NCBI GenBank assembly: GCA_031431335.1
Contig: JANPDG010000080.1
Location: forward strand, 1-35,885
Length of the DNA: 35,885 nt
From: JAAFIP01 sp031431335
GTDB lineage: Bacteria; Pseudomonadota; Gammaproteobacteria; Burkholderiales; Burkholderiaceae_C
Direction of reading: 5' to 3'
Notes under the pieces: model-generated
What the model was told of the DNA's origin: nothing
Database searches by the model: none
Seen by the model: the letters and a program-made list of their open reading frames with translations, nothing else
In this document: positions 1-7,787 of the stretch, in pieces
How the letters are laid out: every line of letters starts with the position of its first letter
Position numbering within the stretch: position 1 is the first letter of the stretch
Program-made: the position numbers and the translations under genes

Positions 1-46
1 AAGATACATCCAACTTACCACTAGACGGCATCTGTTGTGCGATGTG

Positions 47-113
47 TTGGTGATAAAAAATAGCGTTTTTCCGACGTGGATATTAGATAGTTAGCTATAA
101 ATTTAGTAGTAAT
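47..113 (+). repeat. Interspersed element copy A (core 67-113)
   Basis: Copy of a family seen seven times here. The core begins TTTTCCGACGTGGATATTAG and ends in TAGTAGTAA; a T/A-rich 5' flank (ggtgat-aaaaaa) matches copy D in position. The copy ends directly at the ATG of the next gene, so it forms that gene's whole immediate leader, and no Shine-Dalgarno sequence is visible between them. Confidence 0.85.
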
Positions 114-983
114 ATGAAAATCGCAATATTAGGAATTGGCAACATGGGCTTGCCTATGGCACGCCGCTTAGCGCAAGCAGGGCACACCGTGCATGCATGG
201 AACCGCAGCCCTGCAAAAGCGCAGCCTTTGATGGCCTTTGGGGTGCAGATATTTGACACAGCGGCCCAGGCTGTGCAGGGCGTCGGCATGGTGATTGGCA
301 TGCTGGAGAACGGTGCGGTGATGGACGAGGTGCTGTTTGCCCAAGGCACAGCGCAGGCGATCAGCCTTGGCAGCCTCGTGATCGACATGGCCAGCACCAA
401 GCCGCGCGAAGCGCGTGACCACGCGGCCCGCCTGGCTGCCATGGGCATTGATCATATGGACTGCCCTGTATCGGGTGGCACGGTGGGCGCAGAGGGCGGC
501 AGCTTGGTGATGATGGCAGGCGGCAAGGCGCAGTGCTTTGCTGCAGCGCAAAGCGTGCTCAGTGTGTTTGGCCGCAGCACGCATGTGGGTCCGCACGGCG
601 CAGGGCAACTGGCCAAGCTGGCCAACCAAATGATTGTGGGCATCACCATTGGCGCGGTGGCCGAGGCGCTGCTCTTGTGCGAGCGCGGCGGCGCTGATAT
701 GGGCAAAGTGCGCGAGGCGATTACGGGGGGCTTTGCCGACAGTCGCATTTTGCAATTGCACGGCGAGCGCATGGTTAAGCGCGACTTTGCGCCGCGCGGC
801 AGTTTGAATATTCAGCTCAAAGATATGCGCAATGCGCTAGACACCGCGCAAGAGACCAGCATGGACGCACCCATCACCACGCTGTTTGAAAAGCTCTATG
901 CGCAGGCCGCAGAGCACGGCTTGGGCGAGCTAGACCACAGCGGCTTGTTTGTGGAGCTGGCCTCGCGCAATGGTATGACTTGA
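114..983 (+). CDS. NAD(P)-dependent beta-hydroxyacid dehydrogenase family oxidoreductase
   Basis: A 289-residue protein of the 3-hydroxyisobutyrate dehydrogenase / tartronate semialdehyde reductase family. These cytoplasmic enzymes reversibly oxidise short beta-hydroxyacids with NAD(P). The N-terminal Rossmann motif GIGNMG is at residues 7-12, the substrate-loop signature DCPVSGG at 116-122, and the catalytic lysine lies in GAGQLAKLANQ (K168). Length is normal for the family. The start ATG sits directly behind repeat copy A and has no obvious ribosome binding site. No neighbouring gene points to a substrate, so I do not choose between hydroxyisobutyrate, tartronate semialdehyde or succinic semialdehyde (GLYR-type) reductase. 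Family assignment is firm; exact substrate is unknown. Confidence 0.9.
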   Translation: MKIAILGIGNMGLPMARRLAQAGHTVHAWNRSPAKAQPLMAFGVQIFDTAAQAVQGVGMVIGMLENGAVMDEVLFAQGTAQAISLGSLVIDMASTKPREARDHAARLAAMGIDHMDCPVSGGTVGAEGGSLVMMAGGKAQCFAAAQSVLSVFGRSTHVGPHGAGQLAKLANQMIVGITIGAVAEALLLCERGGADMGKVREAITGGFADSRILQLHGERMVKRDFAPRGSLNIQLKDMRNALDTAQETSMDAPITTLFEKLYAQAAEHGLGELDHSGLFVELASRNGMT

Positions 984-1029
984 TTGCGATAAAAGCGCAC
1001 AATAAGGTTTGCCCTCACCGGAGAACCTG

Positions 1030-1719
1030 ATGCCACCTATAGTCACCCGCCGCGCAATGTGCAGCCTGCTGGCTGGCAGCATCAGCGCGCTGCTAGCCAA
1101 CAGCCACACCCGTGCGCAGGCTACCACCGTCTCACCCGTCTCAACCGACTCAACCGACCAAGCCGCGTGGGACACGCTGCGCTCTGGTGGCCATGTGATG
1201 CTGATTCGCCATACGCGGGCACCCGGCACGTTTGACCCGCCTAGCTTTACGCTAGGCGACTGCAGCACGCAGCGCAACCTGAGCGAAGAAGGCCGCGCCC
1301 AAGCCCTGCGGCTGGGCGAGCTGGTGCGCGCTATGGGCGTAGCGGTGGACCAGGTGCAAAGCTCGCAGTGGTGCCGCTGTGTGGACACCGCCAAGCTGGC
1401 TTTTGGTACCAATTTAGTCAAAACCTACGCACCGCTTAATTCGCCCACGCAGCTCACCGCCGCACAGCGCCAAGCCAACACCCAAACCCTGCGCAAAGAT
1501 ATTCAAGCGTTCAGCGCCAAAAAAAGCAAAGCGCCTGCTAACCGCGTGTTCGTCACGCACATGTTTAACATCCAAGACATCACGGGAGAGAGCGTGATGG
1601 AAGGCGAAATACTGGTAGTGAAAGGTGATGCATCAGGCGTGCGTATGGTGGGGCGGATTGCGCCGGCTACGGCGACAGCGGCATTGACATGGGGCAGAGA
1701 ATTGCCGCTGATCAACTAG
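1030..1719 (+). CDS. Secreted histidine phosphatase superfamily protein
   Basis: A 229-residue protein with the histidine phosphatase (phosphoglycerate mutase-like) signature LIRHTRAPG near residues 58-66; the phosphorylated histidine is H61 with R60. A second conserved histidine is in the VFVTHMFNIQD segment. The N-terminus has adjacent arginines (TRR) before a hydrophobic stretch ending at RAQA, so it is probably exported, perhaps by the Tat route. I place the start at the ATG at 1030 because GGAG lies six bases upstream; a TTG in frame at 1009 is less likely. It is 46 bases downstream of the reductase and may share its transcript. Substrate unknown; many exported family members act on phosphorylated sugars or similar small molecules. 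Confidence 0.8.
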   Translation: MPPIVTRRAMCSLLAGSISALLANSHTRAQATTVSPVSTDSTDQAAWDTLRSGGHVMLIRHTRAPGTFDPPSFTLGDCSTQRNLSEEGRAQALRLGELVRAMGVAVDQVQSSQWCRCVDTAKLAFGTNLVKTYAPLNSPTQLTAAQRQANTQTLRKDIQAFSAKKSKAPANRVFVTHMFNIQDITGESVMEGEILVVKGDASGVRMVGRIAPATATAALTWGRELPLIN

Positions 1720-1754
1720 AGCGCCAAGACGCTGTTGATCATACTGAGCAGCAG

Positions 1755-3269
1755 CTACTGCGCCAGCCCCTTGCGGTGGCGCACAACGTCTGCTGCGCTA
1801 ACGGCATCGGCTTGGTTGCCCCAAGACTGGCGAATGTAGGTGGTGACAGCGGCAATATCGGTGTCGTCCAGCACATGGACAAACGGCGGCATGCCGAACG
1901 GGCGGGGGTTGCCAGCAGTGCTGGGCGCGTAGCCGCCTGCCAAGATGATGCGCACCAGGTTGGCGCTGGTGTGCATGCTGACTGCGCGGTTGCCTGCCAA
2001 GGCGGGCAGGGCAACGCTGCCGCCCAGTTGTACGCCCTGGCCTTGCGCGCCGTGGCAGCTGGCGCAGTGCTTGGTAAACAGCTGCGCGCCGCGCTCATAC
2101 AACTGCGATGACTGCGACAACTGGGCGCTTTGGCTGGGTGCTGGCCGCGGCGCAGCCCTTGTTTCGGGCAGTGATTGCAGATAAGCAGCGGTTGCGCGCA
2201 GGTCAGCGTCAGTCCAGTACTGCGTGCTTTTAGACACCACCTCGGCCATGGGCCCGGCTACGCTGGCGTTGGGCGCAATGCCCGTTTTGAGCAGCGCCAC
2301 CACGTCGCGCTGCGGCCAGTGCATCACGCCGGCTTGTGCGGCGTCCACCAGCGACGGAGCGTACCAGTCTTGCATGGGCATAAGTGCGCCGCTGAGCGCA
2401 GGGTTTTTGTCGGTCGCACCCAGAGCGTTGCGCTGCGCGTGGCAGGCGCTGCAGTGGCCCAGGCCCTGCACAAGGTATGCGCCGCGAGCGAGGTCACTCG
2501 CACTTTGCGCTGGGTCACTGGCTATAAATGCTGCACCATCTTGTTGAAGCGCTTTTTGGAAGTTTTTAGGGCTATTTTCCGACGTGGATATTGGATATTT
2601 AGCTATTATTTTAGTAGCATATTGATTTGATTTAGAACCCTCTGACTGCTCAAAAAACATCAAGCGCCACACTGCCAGCGCCACTTGGGTGTTAAGCGGA
2701 AAGGGCAGGTCGTGGGCGCGGTTGCTCTGCTGCACGGGGCTTACGCTGTGCATGAAGTAGGCGTACAAATCGTCAGAATCTGCACGGGTGATGTGGGTGT
2801 AGTTGGTGTAGGGAAAGGCGGGAGTCAGCAGGTGGCCGTCGGCGCTGACGCCTTCGTGCATGGCGCGGTAAAAAGCCTGGGCGCTCCAGCGGCCAATACC
2901 GGTGGCAGGGTCAGGCGTGATGTTGCTGGTGTAGACCGCGCCAAACGGCGTGTGGATGGTTTTGCCGCCTGCAAATTCTGCGCCGCCGCGCGCGGTGTGG
3001 CAGGCAGCGCAGTTGCCTACGCGGGCCAGATACGCACCGCGTTGCAGTGTGTTGTCGTCCACAATTAGCGCGTTTTTTTGCGAGTTTTCCGACGTGGATA
3101 TTAGATTGTTTGCTATTAATTCAGAAGTAATCATTGCACTGCAAATCAGTGCAATGCCGCCTAGAAAAACGCCCAGGGCGGCGAAGATGCGTTGCACCGG
3201 GCTGGCGCGTTGCCAACGGGCGGCCAGCTTTGCGGCATATGGCGCCGTGCCGCTCAGGTTTACGTTCAC
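1755..3269 (-). CDS. Membrane-anchored triheme c-type cytochrome (ADH / gluconate dehydrogenase cytochrome subunit type)
   Basis: 504 residues from a GTG at 3269 that overlaps the upstream stop (GTGA) behind a GGAGG-type binding site; an open frame continues upstream but would run through the preceding gene. One membrane segment lies near residues 26-46. Three heme-binding motifs follow: CAACH at 87-91, CSACH at 273-277 and CASCH at 402-406. The first domain carries the TPFGAVYTSNITPD region typical of cytochrome subunits of periplasmic alcohol and gluconate dehydrogenases, which pass electrons to the quinone pool or terminal oxidases. Two copies of the interspersed element lie in frame, at residues about 47-62 (between the membrane segment and domain 1) and about 218-232 (between domains 1 and 2). 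No dehydrogenase partner is present in the window. Confidence 0.88.
   Translation of the reverse strand: MNVNLSGTAPYAAKLAARWQRASPVQRIFAALGVFLGGIALICSAMITSELIANNLISTSENSQKNALIVDDNTLQRGAYLARVGNCAACHTARGGAEFAGGKTIHTPFGAVYTSNITPDPATGIGRWSAQAFYRAMHEGVSADGHLLTPAFPYTNYTHITRADSDDLYAYFMHSVSPVQQSNRAHDLPFPLNTQVALAVWRLMFFEQSEGSKSNQYATKIIAKYPISTSENSPKNFQKALQQDGAAFIASDPAQSASDLARGAYLVQGLGHCSACHAQRNALGATDKNPALSGALMPMQDWYAPSLVDAAQAGVMHWPQRDVVALLKTGIAPNASVAGPMAEVVSKSTQYWTDADLRATAAYLQSLPETRAAPRPAPSQSAQLSQSSQLYERGAQLFTKHCASCHGAQGQGVQLGGSVALPALAGNRAVSMHTSANLVRIILAGGYAPSTAGNPRPFGMPPFVHVLDDTDIAAVTTYIRQSWGNQADAVSAADVVRHRKGLAQ
2554..2620 (+). repeat. Interspersed element copy B, in frame inside the cytochrome gene (core 2575-2618)
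   Basis: This copy lies antisense within the triheme cytochrome gene. Read on the minus strand, its core gives residues of about 218-232, including ISTSENS, in the linker between heme domains 1 and 2. The 5' flank ttttggaag is shared with copies E and F. The 3' part forms a hairpin (GCTATTA / TAGTAGC). Confidence 0.88.
3065..3131 (+). repeat. Interspersed element copy C, in frame inside the cytochrome gene (core 3085-3130)
   Basis: The second copy within the same cytochrome gene, also antisense to it and in the same reading frame as copy B. It encodes residues about 47-62 with the same ISTSENS core, between the membrane anchor and heme domain 1. The 3' part (TTGCTATTAATTCAGAAGTAA) has drifted from the consensus. 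Confidence 0.86.
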
Positions 3270-4090
3270 TTCACGCCTCCGCAGGCTTGCGGCATGGCTG
3301 CTGGCAAGGCGGCTGCGGGTTTGCCAGCAGCGCCTGTGGGCACGGTTTGCGCGGCCAGCCAAGTGGCCAGCGCCTCGACATCGTCCGCCGTCAGCAGCTT
3401 GGCAATGCGGCCCATGCAGTCGGGGGCATGGGCGCGGCGTTGGCCGGTTTGCCATGCGCCTAGCTGCCCGGCCATGTAGTCGCGCGGCAGGCCCAGCAGG
3501 GCGGGCATGCTGGGCTGGCTGGTCACTAAACTGTTTACTGGGCTGCCTGCTGTTCGTAGCGCAGGCGCTACGCCCATTAGCGCAGGCGCTACGCCCATCA
3601 GCGCTGCGCCGTGGCAGGCAACGCAGGCGGGGATGCCGCGCACCGCGTCGCCGCGCGTCGCCAGCATTTGGCCACGCGCTAAGACGCTGGGTGCGGTGCC
3701 GGGGCGCGGCGCTGCAGGCGGCGGGTAGGGCAAGTCAAGCTGGGCAAAATAGATGGCCATCTCCATCAAATACGCATCACTCAAATGCTCCACCATGCCC
3801 ACCATCAGCCCGTAGTGGCGGCGGCCATCGCGAAAGTTGAGCAGCTGGTTGTACAGGTAGCCAGCCGGTTTGCCCGCTATGCGCGGAAAGTAGGCTTCAT
3901 TGGCCGTGCGGCCCACACTGGCTGTCACGCCTGCGCCGTGGCAGGTGGTGCAGGCCTGCATGCGTTTGGACTGGGTGTCTTGCAGGGTGGGCTCAGAAGC
4001 CGTTTGGGCTAATGTGGTTTGCGTGAGGGAGCTGAGGATGCTCAGCCAAGCTGCGGCGAGGATATGTTTGAAATGGTACCTGTGGATCAT
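3266..4090 (-). CDS. Diheme cytochrome c, c4/c553-like
   Basis: A 274-residue periplasmic electron carrier. A signal peptide ends near TTLAQ (residues 26-30). There are two heme-binding motifs, CTTCH at 47-51 and CVACH at 156-160, each starting a small cytochrome domain. The stretch after the first heme (FPRIAGKPAGYLYNQLLNFRDGRR) is characteristic of cytochrome c4 relatives. After the second heme motif a seven-residue unit, LMGVAPA, is duplicated in tandem, matching a 21-bp DNA duplication at 3558-3599. The stop overlaps the start of the triheme cytochrome, so the two are translationally coupled and probably work in the same periplasmic electron-transfer chain. Confidence 0.9.
   Translation of the reverse strand: MIHRYHFKHILAAAWLSILSSLTQTTLAQTASEPTLQDTQSKRMQACTTCHGAGVTASVGRTANEAYFPRIAGKPAGYLYNQLLNFRDGRRHYGLMVGMVEHLSDAYLMEMAIYFAQLDLPYPPPAAPRPGTAPSVLARGQMLATRGDAVRGIPACVACHGAALMGVAPALMGVAPALRTAGSPVNSLVTSQPSMPALLGLPRDYMAGQLGAWQTGQRRAHAPDCMGRIAKLLTADDVEALATWLAAQTVPTGAAGKPAAALPAAMPQACGGVK
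3558..3599 (+). repeat. Tandem duplication of a 21-bp unit within the c4-like cytochrome gene
   Basis: Two adjacent copies of AGCGCAGGCGCTACGCCCAT plus one base, differing only at that final base, followed by the first bases of a third. Each unit contains the inverted repeat AGCGC-AG-GCGCT, so the array can fold. It keeps the reading frame and duplicates seven residues just after the second heme motif. Confidence 0.9.
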
Positions 4091-4183
4091 GCAGTGTTGA
4101 TCATAATTGCCAGCATACTTGTTTGCTCGCGCTTGGGGCAGAAAACCTTTTGCTCTGCTGTTGGGTTACCCGTTCGGCCTGGG

Positions 4184-5893
4184 TTACAGCCCTATCTCCA
4201 CCACCGTTTGCCCCGCCGCGCTGGTGATGTGCAGCCGCGCTCCGATGGCGCTGGCTCGCTCGCGCATAGAAGCTAAGCCGCGTGATACCGGTGCGTCTGC
4301 GTCAAAGCCTTGGCCATCGTCGATGATGCGCAGCAGTGCGCCGGGGGTGGGGGATTCACAGCCTGTGGCGCGGGCTTCGATGCGCAGGGTGTGCGCTTTG
4401 GCGTGCTGCAGGGCGTTAGACAGCGTTTCAAACAGCATGTACTGCAACTGGCGCAGGGCGCTGTGGTCTAGTCGGTCTATGTGGGGCAGCGCGTCTACAT
4501 CCCACTCAAACGCCATGCCGCTGCTGGTAAAGCGCGGCTCCAGGCGGTAGCGCATATTGGCCAGCAGCGCGCCCACATCGCCCGTGGGCAGGTGCATGGC
4601 GTCGATCGAAAGTTTGAGCTGGTCGAGAGAATCGCGCAGGGTGGTGAGCACTTCGCTGCTGGTGGCTTGGCCGGACTGCAGCTGGCGCATGGCCGCGCTG
4701 ATGTGAGAGCCTACGCCGTCGTGCATGTCGCGCAAAATGCGGGTGCGCTCGGCGCTGCGTGCCTCGGCGGTGGCCAGCAGGGCGAGCTGTTGGTAGCTGT
4801 CCGCCAGCTCGGCTTGTTTGTCGGCCACGCGCTGCTCTAGCGTGCGCAGCAGGTCACGTGCTTGCGCGCTGGCGGCGCGAAACAACTGCACTATCTGCAC
4901 CAAGATTACCACGGCCAGCAGCGCTGCAGCTCTCACCATCCAGCGGCCATCCGTCCAATATTCAGCGCTGCCCTGTACCCATAACTGGTAAGCCATCAAC
5001 ACCAACAAAGCTATACCTAAACGCGCTGCCCAGCGCTGCGGTGTGCCCAATAATTGGTAGAGCATGGTGGCGCTGGTTAGCACGGCCAGCCAACCCACAG
5101 CCGCTGCCGCTTGCGCAGGCACTGCCGTGTTGAACCATGTTGCCTCAATTAGCGGCGCGCCAATGTGCAGCGCCCACAGCGCGCAGCTAGCGGTGGTCAA
5201 ACCAAACTGACGGCGTAGGGCAGGCTGGGTCATGACCAAGCTGGCACTCAAAATAGCCACAATCAGCAGCACCATCGCTACCATTTGCCGTGAGGTGACT
5301 TGCGCAAATAGCGCCCGATCGTAGTGCTGCGCCAACGCGCTTTGCCGCCCCACCATCACCGTGCTCAGCCCGGCGCGGCGGTCTGCGTCTGCACGCAGAT
5401 GAATACGAACCAGATTGATTTTTTGCAGCACTTGGGGCGGCACGGTGTAGTAGCGCGGCGCGTGTGCATAGTTGCTACCGGTTGTAGCGCGGTAGTCGCC
5501 CAGCTGGGACAGCAGCGAGCCGTTGAGCCAAATATCGGCGCGGCTGCCCACATGGGGCAGGTAGACCGCATACGGCTCGGTAGGCTCGCCCGGCAGCACA
5601 AAAGCCACTTCAAAGCTGGCCTCGCCGCTCTGGCCGCTGTGCTGCCGGTCCCAGTGGTAGGGCAGAGCCACAAAGTTCAGCTCAGACGTGCTGGCCACGC
5701 TCAGCAGGGCTTGGGCTTGGTCGATGACGATGATGCCCCGCGACTCCAGATCAGCTAGCTCTAATGCAGATCCGTGCGAGGCTTGTGCCAGATTGGCCCC
5801 AGTCAAACTAAGCACAGTCATTAAAGCGGCTACAGCCACAAGCGCGCTGAGTCGCATTGCGCGCACCAGAAGGCTGGCCTGCTTTAAGGGCAC
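4184..5893 (-). CDS. Membrane sensor histidine kinase, NarL/HisKA_3 type, no adjacent response regulator
   Basis: 569 residues. An N-terminal signal anchor (about 12-35) is followed by a periplasmic domain (about 40-195) with jelly-roll-like text such as VYLPHVGSRADIWLNGSLL, then several membrane segments (about 203-340) and a short coiled linker. The dimerisation/phosphoacceptor motif RDMHDGVGSHIS places the phosphorylated histidine at H391. The ATPase domain has its N-box around N493 and the DDGQG motif at 525-529. This architecture matches kinases that signal through NarL/FixJ regulators, but none is encoded next to it. It starts at a GTG four bases after the stop of the YffB-like gene; an ATG 36 bases downstream of that start is possible. 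The ligand is unknown. Confidence 0.87.
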   Translation of the reverse strand: MPLKQASLLVRAMRLSALVAVAALMTVLSLTGANLAQASHGSALELADLESRGIIVIDQAQALLSVASTSELNFVALPYHWDRQHSGQSGEASFEVAFVLPGEPTEPYAVYLPHVGSRADIWLNGSLLSQLGDYRATTGSNYAHAPRYYTVPPQVLQKINLVRIHLRADADRRAGLSTVMVGRQSALAQHYDRALFAQVTSRQMVAMVLLIVAILSASLVMTQPALRRQFGLTTASCALWALHIGAPLIEATWFNTAVPAQAAAAVGWLAVLTSATMLYQLLGTPQRWAARLGIALLVLMAYQLWVQGSAEYWTDGRWMVRAAALLAVVILVQIVQLFRAASAQARDLLRTLEQRVADKQAELADSYQQLALLATAEARSAERTRILRDMHDGVGSHISAAMRQLQSGQATSSEVLTTLRDSLDQLKLSIDAMHLPTGDVGALLANMRYRLEPRFTSSGMAFEWDVDALPHIDRLDHSALRQLQYMLFETLSNALQHAKAHTLRIEARATGCESPTPGALLRIIDDGQGFDADAPVSRGLASMRERASAIGARLHITSAAGQTVVEIGL

Positions 5894-5897
5894 CGCG

Positions 5898-6236
5898 TTA
5901 AACCCACAGCTCGGGGCAGTACCCTGCGCTCACCGCGCCGCTGGCCAGCACCACGACAGGCCGCTTGACCACGCTCGCGTGCGTCAGCATCAACGCCTTG
6001 GCGCTTGGCGCGTCTACCACAGCCGCTTGCTCAGCAGCATCTAGCTTGCGCCAAGTGGTGCCCTTTTTGTTCAGCAGCGCCTCCCAGCCCAGCGCTGCTA
6101 TCCAGGTGTCCACAGCATCTGCAGGCACGCCCAGCTTTTTAAAGTCGTGAAAGCTGTAAGCCACGCCATGCGAGTCGAGCCAAGCGCGCGATTTTTTGAC
6201 GGTGTCGCAGTTAGGAATGCCGTAAAGAGTGGTCAT
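5898..6236 (-). CDS. ArsC/Spx-family reductase, YffB-like
   Basis: A 112-residue thioredoxin-fold protein. The start YGIPNCDTVKKSRAWL is the signature of the YffB branch of the arsenate reductase/Spx superfamily, with the single conserved cysteine at C10. The C-terminal half keeps the family's RP-containing region (VVKRPVVV). YffB homologues are usually described as glutathione-linked reductases of uncertain substrate, not proven arsenate reductases. It is the first gene of a minus-strand unit with the histidine kinase four bases downstream, so the two are probably co-transcribed, though no functional link is obvious. Confidence 0.88.
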   Translation of the reverse strand: MTTLYGIPNCDTVKKSRAWLDSHGVAYSFHDFKKLGVPADAVDTWIAALGWEALLNKKGTTWRKLDAAEQAAVVDAPSAKALMLTHASVVKRPVVVLASGAVSAGYCPELWV

Positions 6237-6290
6237 CGTTTCATTGTAGGCGAGCGCAATTGCGCAGATGGGCTCTTCAAAAGCGCTAAT

Positions 6291-6358
6291 TTACTACTAA
6301 ATTAATAGCTAACTATTCAATATCCACGTCGGAAAACTGCCAAAAAAATCACCTAAAA
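6291..6358 (-). repeat. Interspersed element copy D (core 6291-6336, inverted)
   Basis: The only copy in the opposite orientation. It fills much of the divergent intergenic region between the YffB-like gene and folC. On the minus strand it begins TTTTCCGACGTGGATATT and ends TTTAGTAGTAA, closest in its 3' half to copy A; its flank ttttaggtgattttttt resembles that of copy G. Confidence 0.88.
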
Positions 6359-6422
6359 CCTACAATTCAACATGATCGCCTGATTTCTCGCTGTGCAACG
6401 CACATTTGCGACAATACAGGCT

Positions 6423-7787
6423 ATGACGCAACTGCACAGTTTGGACGATTGGTTGGCCTATATCGAGGCCCTGCACCCTCAAAACATCGCTATGGGCCTC
6501 GAGCGGGTGCGCGCAGTGTGGCAGCGCACGGGGCTGGGGCTCAATTGCCCGGTGATTACCGTGGCGGGCACCAATGGCAAGGGCTCAACGTGTGCCATGC
6601 TCGAGTCGATCTACACCCAGGCAGGCTACCGCACAGCGGTGTACAGCAGCCCGCATTTGGTGCACTTTTTAGAGCGCTGCCGCCTGAAGGGTGAGATGGT
6701 GGGCGAGGGCGACTTTATCGCGGCGTGTGGGGTGATTGAAAACGCAAGGCAGCAGGACGCGGCGATTGCGTTGACGTATTTTGAGTTCACCACACTGGCG
6801 TTTTTAGCGCTGATGGCCCAGCAAACCATCGACGTGGCCATCCTAGAAGTGGGGCTGGGCGGCAGGCTGGACGCGGTCAATATCGTTGACACCGACTGCG
6901 CCATCATCACCAGCATCGACCTGGACCATATGGAGTATTTGGGCGACAACCGAGAGAGTATTGGTTACGAGAAAGCCGGCATTTTGCGCGCAGGCAAGCC
7001 CGCAGTGGTCAGCGACCCAATGCCGCCGCTAAGCATCGCCGCGCACGCTAAGGCCATGGGCGCTGACCTGTATTTAATGGGCACCGACTTTAATTTTAAT
7101 GGCGACAAACAGCAGTGGGGCTGGGCAGGGCGCGATGCCCAAGGCACACCGCGCCGTTACGCAGGCCTGGCCTACCCCGCGCTGCGCGGTGCCAACCAGC
7201 TCATGAATGCCAGCGGCGTGCTGGCGGCCATCACCGCACTGCGCGGGCGATTGCCCGTCACAGCCCAGGCCGTGCGCAACGGCTTTGCGTTTGTTGAGCT
7301 GCCCGGGCGCTTTCAGATCGTGCCCGGTCAGCCTGCGCTGGTGCTAGATGTAGCGCACAACCCGCACTCGGTGGCCGCGCTGGCGGCTAACCTCGACGCG
7401 ATGGGTTTTTACCCCACTACCCACGCGGTGTTTGGCGCCATGGCCGACAAAGACCTGGCCGCCATGTGGCCACTGGTCGCGCCCATGGTCGATATTTGGT
7501 ATTTCACAGACTTGCCCACAGCCCGCGCCGCCACCGGACTGGCACTGCAAAGCCTGTGGGCAGCGCAAAACCAGCGCTCTGACACTGCAAGCAATATTTA
7601 CACCTCGCCACAAGCTGCATTAGACGCGGCAGTCGCTGTAGCCAAGCCAACCGATAGAATCGTGGTGTTTGGATCGTTCTACACCGTGGGCGGCGTGCTG
7701 CAAAACGGCACCCCCAGGTTGAACGCCGAACATTTAAGTGCACCAGCAGCACAGCAACAGAGCAAAGGTCTTCATGGCGTGGTTTAA
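6423..7787 (+). CDS. folC: Bifunctional dihydrofolate synthase / folylpolyglutamate synthase
   Basis: About 454 residues. The protein adds glutamate to dihydropteroate and to tetrahydrofolates in the cytoplasm using ATP. It contains the Mur-ligase-type P-loop VAGTNGKGST, the SSPHLVHFLERCRLKG segment, and EVGLGGRLDAVN followed by TSIDLDHMEYLGD, all diagnostic of FolC. I prefer the ATG at 6423 (MTQLHSLDDW) over the in-frame GTG at 6393. It opens the folC - SPOR - cvpA - purF operon, and its 3' end overlaps the next gene by 14 bases, suggesting coupled translation. Length is normal and the gene is intact. Confidence 0.95.
   Translation: MTQLHSLDDWLAYIEALHPQNIAMGLERVRAVWQRTGLGLNCPVITVAGTNGKGSTCAMLESIYTQAGYRTAVYSSPHLVHFLERCRLKGEMVGEGDFIAACGVIENARQQDAAIALTYFEFTTLAFLALMAQQTIDVAILEVGLGGRLDAVNIVDTDCAIITSIDLDHMEYLGDNRESIGYEKAGILRAGKPAVVSDPMPPLSIAAHAKAMGADLYLMGTDFNFNGDKQQWGWAGRDAQGTPRRYAGLAYPALRGANQLMNASGVLAAITALRGRLPVTAQAVRNGFAFVELPGRFQIVPGQPALVLDVAHNPHSVAALAANLDAMGFYPTTHAVFGAMADKDLAAMWPLVAPMVDIWYFTDLPTARAATGLALQSLWAAQNQRSDTASNIYTSPQAALDAAVAVAKPTDRIVVFGSFYTVGGVLQNGTPRLNAEHLSAPAAQQQSKGLHGVV

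Noticed and set aside
3270..3455. N-terminal extension of the triheme cytochrome to 3455
   Set aside because: It runs antiparallel in phase through the end of the c4-like gene, has no membrane or signal character, and the GTG at 3269 with a strong binding site explains the start.
5898..6236. Arsenate resistance gene
   Set aside because: The YGIPNCDTVKK motif fits the YffB branch and no other ars genes are near.
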